From assembly GCF_021728295.1 (NCBI RefSeq), contig NZ_JAKJXE010000001.1, positions 766,553 through 830,552 of the forward strand: DNA of 64,000 nucleotides, in the 5' to 3' direction. The DNA is from Pseudomonas petrae (GTDB lineage Bacteria > Pseudomonadota > Gammaproteobacteria > Pseudomonadales > Pseudomonadaceae). Below, piece after piece: positions 57,437-64,000 of this stretch; within the stretch, counting starts at the first letter, position 1, and every line of letters begins with the position of its first letter. The notes under the pieces are model-generated. The model had not been told where the DNA came from. It saw nothing but the letters and a program-made list of their open reading frames with translations, and ran no database searches. A program made the position numbers and the translations under genes.

Positions 57437-58375
57437 TTATGCCGTCAGGACGCGGACGTTGACGCCGCTTTCCAGACGTTTCAATTGCGCCGGATCATTG
57501 ATGCCGAAGCCGATCTGAGTGACGGCCATGGCCGCAATGGCCGTGGCAGTGCGCAAGGTTTGCTCGGGTTTGTGCCCGCAGAGCAAACCGTGAACCATCC
57601 CGGCCAGCAGCGAATCCCCCGCGCCCACGGTGCTGGCGACGGTGACTTTGGGCGGCAATGCCTGCAACCCAACGTCGGCACTGAACCAGTGAACGCCTTC
57701 CGAGCCCTGTGAAATCACCACATGCTCGATACCGCGCTGGCGCAGGTCGGCTGCGGCCTGCGCTTGCGCGGCGATGGAAATGATCGGTGCATCGAGGGCA
57801 TCGGCCAGTTCCTCGGTGTTGGGCTTGATCATCCACGGCGACGCTTCCAGACCGGCGCGCAAGGCTTCGCCGCTGGTGTCCAGCGCCACTTTCAGCCCCA
57901 TCGCGTTAAGGCGCAGCAACAGCGTTTTCAGCCACTGCGCGCTGACGCCACGGGGCAGACTGCCGGCCACGATCACCGCATCAAACCCCGACGCGATCTG
58001 CTCAACCCGAGCGGCCAGCGCCTGTTGCGCCTGCGCGCTCACTTCCGGGCCGGGCCCGTTGAGGTCGGTGATGCGCCCGCTGCTTTCGGCGAGCTTGATG
58101 TTGCTGCGCGTCTCGCCCGGCACCCGCACGAACTCATCGATGAAGCCGCGCTTGGCGAACAAGGTTTCGAACGCTTGCTGGTTATCGACGCCGAGGAAGC
58201 CGGCAACGGTCAGCTCGTGCCCCAAGTCAGCCAGCACCTGCGCGACGTTGATGCCCTTGCCCGCCGCGTGGCTGAGCATGGTGTCGCTGCGGTTGACCTG
58301 GCCGATCTGCAGGGGACCCAACTGCACGGTCAGGTCCAGCGCCGGGTTCATGGTCAATGTCAGAATTTTCGCCAT
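57437..58375 (-). CDS. fruK: 1-phosphofructokinase
   Basis: The 312-residue PfkB-family kinase phosphorylates fructose 1-phosphate to the 1,6-bisphosphate. N-terminal LTMNPALDLTV and HAAGKGINVAQVL mark the sugar site; VGAGDSLLAGMVHGL carries the catalytic aspartate. Its ATG overlaps the fruB stop as TAATG, and its stop is 17 bases before fruA. Confidence 0.95.
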   Translation of the reverse strand: MAKILTLTMNPALDLTVQLGPLQIGQVNRSDTMLSHAAGKGINVAQVLADLGHELTVAGFLGVDNQQAFETLFAKRGFIDEFVRVPGETRSNIKLAESSGRITDLNGPGPEVSAQAQQALAARVEQIASGFDAVIVAGSLPRGVSAQWLKTLLLRLNAMGLKVALDTSGEALRAGLEASPWMIKPNTEELADALDAPIISIAAQAQAAADLRQRGIEHVVISQGSEGVHWFSADVGLQALPPKVTVASTVGAGDSLLAGMVHGLLCGHKPEQTLRTATAIAAMAVTQIGFGINDPAQLKRLESGVNVRVLTA

Positions 58376-61236
58376 TACAGCCCCTCCACGAGGGCACGCA
58401 CGTCCGCAGCGCTGCCAACGGCCAGGGCCGCCTGCGCAAGTTTCCGGGCTTCGATCAGATTCAATTCGCGGACGCAGGCTTTGACTTCGCCGATGCTCCG
58501 CGCCGAGACGCTCAATTCATCCACACCCAGACCGACCAGCACCGGCACAGCCAGCGGGTCCGCAGCCAATTCGCCGCAGACGCCCACCCATTTGCCGTGG
58601 GCATGGGCCGCACGCACGGTGATATCGATCAGTTGCAACACCGCCGGATGCAGGCCATCGGCTTGGGCGGACAGGGTCGGGTGACCGCGATCGATCGCCA
58701 TCGTGTACTGGGTCAAGTCGTTGGTGCCCACGCTGAAGAAGTCCACTTCCTTCGCCAGCACCGGCGCCAGCAACGCCGCCGACGGCACTTCGATCATGAT
58801 CCCCAGTTGCAGGTCGGCAACCGGGATCTCAAGACGCAGACGCTCGGTCATGTCGCGAGCCTGACGCCACTCTTCAACGGTGCCCACCATCGGGAACATG
58901 ATGCGCAACGGTCGATTGTCCGCCGCACGCAGCAAAGCGCGCAGCTGGCTTTCCATGATGTCCGGGCGCTGCAAGGTCAAGCGAATGCCGCGCACACCGA
59001 GAAACGGGTTTTCTTCTTTATCGATGGGCCAGTACGGCAGCGGTTTGTCGCCGCCAACGTCGAGGGTGCGAACCACCAGCGGGCGACCGTCGAGGTCACT
59101 GAGCACGCGACGGTATTCCGCTTCCTGGGTCGCTTCATCCGGCGCGGAACTGTGCGCCATGAACAGCAATTCGGTGCGCAGCAGGCCAATGCCTTCGGCA
59201 CCCTGCTCTACGGCTGCCGGCGTGCCGGCGCTGTCGCCGATGTTGGCGAAGACCTCAACGGCGTGGCCGTCCTGGGTGATCGCCGGCTCCATCCGCAGGG
59301 CAGCGGCAGCCTTGAGGCGTTGCTCGCGGATGTCGCGGTCTTGCAAGGCGCGCTGTAGGGTCGCTTCGTCCGGCGCGACGTCGAGACGCCCGCGCTGGCC
59401 GTCGATCAACAACTGCGTGCCGGATTTAATCAGCAACACGGCATCGCCGGCACCGACCAGTGCGGGGATGCCCAACGCCCGGGCAACGATCGCGCTGTGG
59501 GCAGTGGCGCCGCCGCGCGCGGTGAGAATGCCCGCGACACGGGCAGGGTCCAGACGCGCGACGTCGGACGGACCGACTTCGTCCATCACCAAAATGTAAG
59601 GTTCTTCGGGTTCAACCAGATCCTCGACGCCACAGATCTGCGCCAATACGCGGCGACCGACATCCCGCAAGTCAGCGGCACGTTCGGCCAGCAGCGCGTC
59701 TTTGAGCTGTTCCTGCTGGCGCGCGGCGGCCTCGATTACGTTCATCCATGCCGCAGCGGCGCTTTCGCCTTGTTTCAAGCGCTGCGCCACTTCGTCGACC
59801 AGTTCGGGGTCGGCGAGCATTTCCTGGTGGGTGACGAAAATCTCGCGAATGGCCTTCGCCGTGCTGCGCTGAATCAATTGCTCGATGTCGATGCGCACCT
59901 GCGCCAGCGCGCTGTGCAGGCGTTCGTGTTCGACGCTTTGCGATTCGCCCTGCGCCGGGTAATCGAACACCGGCAGAACATGCACGTGGGCCGGGCCGAC
60001 GGCGAAGCCGGGCGCAGCAGGAACGGCCTGAATCTGAGTGCCAGCAGCGGGGGCGCTGAGGGTCTTCTCAACAATCGCCGGGGTTGGCGGGGGTTCGATA
60101 TGGGTCGGCAACGGTTCTATTGCTTCGCCCAAGCCTTCGAGCACCGCCGCGATCAAAGCAGGCAAGGCATCGGCGGCAATCGTCGGCTCGGCAATAAACT
60201 CCAGGGACTGACCGCGCTGCACGCCGAGGCTTAGCAGCTTGCTCAGGCTTTTGGCGGACACGGGATTCTCGGTGCCGTCGACAATGCGCACGCGGATGTC
60301 GCCTTCAAAACCCTTGGCCAACTGCGCGAGGATTTTCGCCGGACGCGCATGCAGGCCGTGGGCATTGGCGAGGGTCACGCGCTCGCTCGGCCAGTCCGGC
60401 GGTGCTTCACCGCCCAATGCCTGAAGCACGGCGCGGCTGCTGGTGGCCTGGCCCAATTCGCGGCCGCGCCCTTCGATCAGCAACGCGCAAAGACGTTCGA
60501 GCAACGCCTGGTGCGACTCGCCCAGGCTGGCCAGGCAGAACAGGCCGGTCAGCGACTGACCCAGATGACGCATGGGTTTGTCCGGGGTGACGAAGGACAG
60601 GCCGGGCTTGTTGACCATCTGCTCGCTGTGCAGCCACCAGAGGCCTTCGCCCAACGGCAGCGGCTCGACCTGTTGCAGCACCGCCGCGAAACCGTTGTTC
60701 ACGCACTCGGCCTTGCGCAGCAGACGCGCGCCGCGCCAGACCAGTTCTTCGAAATCATCGACCATGACGCCCAGGCTGATCATCTGCGCATCGAGGGCCA
60801 GTTCCTGCGGCGCGCCTTGCAGCAGCTTGAGCAGCGACTCGGGGTCCTTCGCCTGACGCAGCGCCTCGCCCAGGTCGTTTTCACCGAGGGCGCGGGTCAG
60901 CAACTGGAGCAAGCGCAAATGCTCGTCGGACTTGGCGGCGATGCCGATGGCCAGATAGACCATTTGCCCGTCGCCCCAGTCCACCCCTTCGGGGAACTGC
61001 ATCAGGCGCACGCCGGTGGCGAATACCTGGTCGCGGGTCTGTGGCGTGCCGTGGGGAATGGCGATGCCCTGCCCCAGAAAGGTCGAGCCTTGTTGCTCGC
61101 GCGCCTGCAAGCCTGCCAGGTAGCCGGCAGCCACCAGGCCATCGGCGACGAGCAAGTCAGCCAGCAGTTGCAACGCGGCGGGCTTGTCCACCGCCGACTG
61201 GTCCATGGAAATTTGCTCTATGGTCAGCTCGAGCAT
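58375..61236 (-). CDS. fruB: Fructose PTS multidomain phosphoryl donor (EIIA-HPr-EI)
   Basis: The 953-residue fusion carries phosphate from PEP to FruA. Domains in order: EIIA (1 to about 145, His62 in AIPHGTP), a linker or second EIIA-like region (about 150-275), HPr (about 284-372, His296 in GLHARPA) and enzyme I (about 405-953, His580 in GGATAHSAI). GGAG six bases before the ATG at 61236 fixes the start. It leads fruBKA and has a Cra/FruR operator upstream. Confidence 0.96.
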   Translation of the reverse strand: MLELTIEQISMDQSAVDKPAALQLLADLLVADGLVAAGYLAGLQAREQQGSTFLGQGIAIPHGTPQTRDQVFATGVRLMQFPEGVDWGDGQMVYLAIGIAAKSDEHLRLLQLLTRALGENDLGEALRQAKDPESLLKLLQGAPQELALDAQMISLGVMVDDFEELVWRGARLLRKAECVNNGFAAVLQQVEPLPLGEGLWWLHSEQMVNKPGLSFVTPDKPMRHLGQSLTGLFCLASLGESHQALLERLCALLIEGRGRELGQATSSRAVLQALGGEAPPDWPSERVTLANAHGLHARPAKILAQLAKGFEGDIRVRIVDGTENPVSAKSLSKLLSLGVQRGQSLEFIAEPTIAADALPALIAAVLEGLGEAIEPLPTHIEPPPTPAIVEKTLSAPAAGTQIQAVPAAPGFAVGPAHVHVLPVFDYPAQGESQSVEHERLHSALAQVRIDIEQLIQRSTAKAIREIFVTHQEMLADPELVDEVAQRLKQGESAAAAWMNVIEAAARQQEQLKDALLAERAADLRDVGRRVLAQICGVEDLVEPEEPYILVMDEVGPSDVARLDPARVAGILTARGGATAHSAIVARALGIPALVGAGDAVLLIKSGTQLLIDGQRGRLDVAPDEATLQRALQDRDIREQRLKAAAALRMEPAITQDGHAVEVFANIGDSAGTPAAVEQGAEGIGLLRTELLFMAHSSAPDEATQEAEYRRVLSDLDGRPLVVRTLDVGGDKPLPYWPIDKEENPFLGVRGIRLTLQRPDIMESQLRALLRAADNRPLRIMFPMVGTVEEWRQARDMTERLRLEIPVADLQLGIMIEVPSAALLAPVLAKEVDFFSVGTNDLTQYTMAIDRGHPTLSAQADGLHPAVLQLIDITVRAAHAHGKWVGVCGELAADPLAVPVLVGLGVDELSVSARSIGEVKACVRELNLIEARKLAQAALAVGSAADVRALVEGL

Positions 61237-61608
61237 TGCGTTCTCCTGTGCTGCGCGGGGTCGCGCCAGATTCTTGTTGTAGGACCGGTCGTACACACCG
61301 ATGACTTACGGTTTGCGAATATTCAATGCGAAATCTCGCTTTGATGCTTCCATTCACGGCTGCTTTTGGGTAAAAGGCGCCATAAACAGGCCTGCTGAAT
61401 CGTTTAATCTAAAGTGTCGCGCACGTTACTTGATAATCCCGGTGGTTTGAAGCTCATCCGGTCGAATCGTGTAGGAAACATCCCGCGCGCTTCACATGCT
61501 TCCTACGAGGCGACGGTCTGCTGTCATCATGGCTGTTAATCGGTGAAAATCCCTGCCACGGTAGTTCAGCTCCCATTTTTTGCTTCACTTCACGAAAGGA
61601 TGCCCGGC
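61237..61608. other. Divergent fruB-fruR regulatory region
   Basis: This 372-base gap holds the Cra/FruR operator at 61396-61407. A short REP-like fragment (TGTAGGACCGG near 61280) is also present. No other gene or site is supported. Confidence 0.5.
61396..61407 (-). promoter_or_regulatory. Cra/FruR operator upstream of fruB
   Basis: On the minus strand TTAAACGATTCA differs at one base from the operator TTAAACGTTTCA known for Pseudomonas putida Cra. It lies 160 bases before the fruB ATG, in the region divergent to fruR. A possible -10 (TAGATT) lies directly upstream of it, so bound repressor would block initiation. Confidence 0.72.
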
Positions 61609-62604
61609 TTGAAACTCAGTGATATTGCGCGTCTGGCCGGTGTTTCTGTGACCACGGCCAGCTACGTGATCAACGGAAAGGCCGAACAGCAACGCATCAG
61701 CAGTGCAACGGTCGAGCGCGTGCGCGCGGTGGTCGACGCTCATGGCTTTCGGCCCAACCCGCAGGCGGCCGGGCTGCGCAGCCGGCATACCCGAACCTTG
61801 GGTTTTATCCTGCCCGACCTGGAAAACCCCAGTTACGCGCGCATCGCCAAGCAACTGGAACAGGGCGCCCGCGCGCGCGGCTACCAGTTGCTGATCGCCA
61901 GTTCAGACGACGATCCCATCAGCGAGTTGCAGTTGTTGCAGCTGTTTCGCGCACGACGCTGCGATGCGCTGTTCGTCGCCAGTTGCCTGCCGGCCAGCGA
62001 TGACAGCTACCGCGCACTGCAGCAGCAAGGGGTTCCGGTCATCGCGATCGACCGGGAGATGGACCCGGCGCACTTCTGCTCGGTGGTCAGCGATGACCAC
62101 GACGCCAGCCAGCAACTGACCCGCAGCCTGCTGGAGATCAAGCCCCGGCACATCGCCCTGATCGGCGCGCGGCCGGAGCTAAGCGTCAGTAAGGCGCGGG
62201 CCAGCGGCTTCGAAGACGCGCTGGAGGGTTTCGAAGGTTCGGTGATCATCGAACACGGCGATGCGTTCAGCCGTGACTGCGGCCTGCAACTGGCCAGCGG
62301 TATGTTTGATCGCCTGGGTTATTTCCCCGACGCCCTGATCACGACGTCCTACGTCCTGCTGCAAGGGGTGTTCGATTTGCTGCACCAGCGCCGCCTGAAT
62401 CCCGACCAGCTTCACCTGGGCACGTTTGGCGACACGCAGTTGCTGGATTTCCTGCCATTGCCGGTCAATGCCATGGCGCAGCAGCACCACTTGATCGCTG
62501 AAAAAGCTCTCGCGCTGGCGTTGTCGGCCATCGAGCAGGATCAGTACGAGCCGGGCGTGCATGCCATCGTGCGGACATTCAAACAGCGGATTCACGAGGC
62601 GTAA
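61609..62604 (+). CDS. fruR: Fructose repressor FruR/Cra (LacI family), probable TTG start
   Basis: From a TTG at 61609 the product is 331 residues and begins like Cra proteins: LKLSDIARLAGVSVTTASYV, a LacI-type helix-turn-helix, followed by the sugar-phosphate-sensing domain (about 60-325). AAAGGA is eight bases before the TTG but touches the ATG at 61600, so TTG is preferred; the frame is open to 61543. In P. putida the effector is fructose 1-phosphate. It is divergent to fruBKA. Confidence 0.9.
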   Translation: MKLSDIARLAGVSVTTASYVINGKAEQQRISSATVERVRAVVDAHGFRPNPQAAGLRSRHTRTLGFILPDLENPSYARIAKQLEQGARARGYQLLIASSDDDPISELQLLQLFRARRCDALFVASCLPASDDSYRALQQQGVPVIAIDREMDPAHFCSVVSDDHDASQQLTRSLLEIKPRHIALIGARPELSVSKARASGFEDALEGFEGSVIIEHGDAFSRDCGLQLASGMFDRLGYFPDALITTSYVLLQGVFDLLHQRRLNPDQLHLGTFGDTQLLDFLPLPVNAMAQQHHLIAEKALALALSAIEQDQYEPGVHAIVRTFKQRIHEA

Positions 62605-62609
62605 GCAAC

Positions 62610-63389
62610 GTGCGACTGATCGACACCCACACGCATCTGGATTTCGACGATTTCGACGCCGACCGCGACGACGTGCTCGCCAACAGCCGGCAGCTTGGGG
62701 TGGAGCGCATCGTGGTGCTGGGCGTCTATCAGCGCAATCTGCAGCGAGTGTGGGATCTGGCGCTCAGCGAACCTTCGGTGTACGCCGCGCTGGGCTTGCA
62801 CCCGGTATTCCTGGAAGAGCATCAGCCCGAGCATGTGCAGCAATTGCGCGACTGGATGACGCGTCTGGCCGGGCATCCCAAGCTGTGCGCCGTGGGTGAG
62901 ATCGGTCTGGATTACTACATCGAATCCCTGGACCGCCCGCAGCAACAGACCTTGCTCGACCAGCAGTTGCAGATGGCCGCCGACTTCAACCTCCCTGCCC
63001 TGCTCCACGTGCGCCGCAGCCACGCCGACACCATCGCCGCACTCAAGCGTTTCAAGCTCAAGCGCTGTGGCATCGTTCATGCCTTCGCCGGCAGCCGCGA
63101 AGAAGCGCGGGAATACATCAAGCTGGGTTACAAGCTGGGGCTGGGCGGTGCGGCGACGTGGCCGCAGGCCTTGCGCATGCATCGGGTGATCGCCGATCTG
63201 CCGCTGGAGAGCGTCGTGCTGGAAACCGATTCCCCGGACATGGCGCCAGCGATGTTTCCGGGCATGCGCAACAGCCCCGAGCATCTTCCCGATATCTGCG
63301 CGGCCGTCGCCGAGCTGATGAAAATCCCTGCGGATACGCTCGCGGCTGCGAGCACTGCCAACGCGCGTGAGGTCTTCGGCTGGGGCTGA
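62610..63389 (+). CDS. TatD-family metal-dependent nuclease
   Basis: The 259-residue TIM-barrel hydrolase has the metal-binding THTHLDF at the start (His7 and His9), GEIGLDYY, the histidines in LLHVRRSH and IVHAFAGS, and ETDSPDMAP near the end. TatD proteins are 3'-5' DNases or D-aminoacyl-tRNA deacylase-like enzymes. It starts with a GTG five bases after the fruR stop (GAGGCG upstream), so the two are probably co-transcribed. Confidence 0.93.
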   Translation: MRLIDTHTHLDFDDFDADRDDVLANSRQLGVERIVVLGVYQRNLQRVWDLALSEPSVYAALGLHPVFLEEHQPEHVQQLRDWMTRLAGHPKLCAVGEIGLDYYIESLDRPQQQTLLDQQLQMAADFNLPALLHVRRSHADTIAALKRFKLKRCGIVHAFAGSREEAREYIKLGYKLGLGGAATWPQALRMHRVIADLPLESVVLETDSPDMAPAMFPGMRNSPEHLPDICAAVAELMKIPADTLAAASTANAREVFGWG

Positions 63390-63482
63390 AACCTGTCGCC
63401 GATTTCATGTTGTGAGAAGAAATTTCAAAGACGCAGCGCGGTCCCTTGGGTATCTCTCTTGGTTAACAAAGGAAACCCGTTG

Positions 63483-63911
63483 ATGAAATTCTCGAAGTTC
63501 GCGCAGGCCTTGTCGCAGTGGTCCGGCAGCCCACGAACCTTCCTGGTGGCGATTGCGCTGATTTGCGTGTGGGCCGCCACCGGGCCGATCTTCCATTACA
63601 ACGACACATGGCAGCTGATCATCAACACGTCCACGACGATCATCACCTTCCTGATGGTTTTTCTGATCCAGAACACCCAGAACCGCGACACCGATCAGAT
63701 GCATATCAAGATCGACGAACTGCTGCGCGTGACCAAAGACGCACAGAACGCCGTGCTGAGCCTGGATAACCTCAACCAGAAGGAATTGCACGCGCTGCGC
63801 AAGAAGTACAAGGCGATGGGCGAAGGCGTGGAGTTTGACCACACCGAAGCGTTTCCGGAGCCAGAGCCTGAAGCGAGTGAAGAGAAAGCGGAGTGGGTGA
63901 CTAGCCGCTGA
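63483..63911 (+). CDS. Low-affinity iron permease family protein
   Basis: The 142-residue product matches the small bacterial relatives of fungal Fet4: two hydrophobic helices (about 25-45 and 50-73) with TFLMVFLIQNTQNRDTDQMH broken at the helix end, then a soluble helix (IKIDELLRV) and an acidic tail. Despite the family name, iron transport by these short proteins is not established. AAAGGA lies nine bases before the ATG. Confidence 0.85.
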   Translation: MKFSKFAQALSQWSGSPRTFLVAIALICVWAATGPIFHYNDTWQLIINTSTTIITFLMVFLIQNTQNRDTDQMHIKIDELLRVTKDAQNAVLSLDNLNQKELHALRKKYKAMGEGVEFDHTEAFPEPEPEASEEKAEWVTSR

Positions 63912-63931
63912 TACGCCAGAGGCTCACACAT

Positions 63932-63957
63932 TGTGGGAGCCGGCTTGCTGGCGAATG
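63932..63957. repeat. Half of a third REP type at the window edge
   Basis: GTGGGAGCCGGCTTGCTGGC is a REP core common in other Pseudomonas genomes and distinct from types A and B in this window. Its partner, if any, lies beyond 64000. Confidence 0.7.
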
Positions 63958-64000
63958 GGTTGGGTCAGCAATTTTGCGTTGTCTGGTTTGACGCGTTCGC

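Overview
The window is about 64 kb of a gamma-proteobacterial chromosome and looks like a Pseudomonas. The evidence is the moderately high GC, the syntenic block mreBCD-maf-rng-yhdP-nitrilase-tldD-yjgA-pmbA-fagA-sodM-ZIP next to gatCAB (the same order I remember from the P. aeruginosa PA4467-PA4485 region), the hmp-dsbB-cyoABCDE cluster, and dense Pseudomonas-type REP palindromes. Species cannot be fixed from this window. No rRNA, tRNA, CRISPR array, prophage or intact insertion sequence was seen.

Layout. 1-1874: a ferric-iron ABC importer, with the permease cut by the window edge and its binding protein. 2324-4836: a DedA membrane protein, a PheC-like periplasmic protein and an unrecognised protein. 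4914-12244: a respiratory and redox cluster on the minus strand: cytochrome bo3 oxidase with its heme O synthase, DsbB and the NO-detoxifying flavohemoglobin. 12534-15669: CheV, a GNAT enzyme, a small secreted protein, a GlxA-type regulator and a small basic protein. 15779-22328: a chaperone-usher fimbrial locus. 22627-29024: an RND pump (adaptor and permease) followed by a metal-type two-component system. 29129-32778: small zinc-ribbon and DUF1810 proteins, then the Fur-controlled fagA-orfX-sodM-ZIP operon. 33073-47182: pmbA/tldD, nitrilase, YhdP, RNase G, Maf and the cell-shape genes mreBCD. 47390-50602: gatCAB, for Gln-tRNA(Gln)/Asn-tRNA(Asn) formation. 50777-55095: an RlpA-like lipoprotein, a cation exchanger, an AEC carrier and a PhoD phosphatase. 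55681-62604: the fructose PTS operon fruBKA and divergent fruR. 62610-63911: a TatD-family nuclease and a low-affinity iron permease homologue.

The most informative non-coding DNA is regulatory. Between hmp and cheV, three GT-N7-AC sites of NorR type lie upstream of a sigma-54-like promoter pointing at hmp, and a close match to a sigma-28 (FliA) promoter points at cheV. Upstream of dsbB are two copies of a GCGNC-N5-GNCGC element, the format known for RegA/PrrA/RoxR redox regulators. A CusR/CopR-like dyad precedes the RND pump, whose downstream two-component pair probably binds it. A strong Fur box precedes fagA, whose operon lacks the fumC gene I would expect, and a near-perfect Cra/FruR operator precedes fruB. 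Two families of REP sequences fill most of the longer intergenic gaps, sometimes as tandem arrays.
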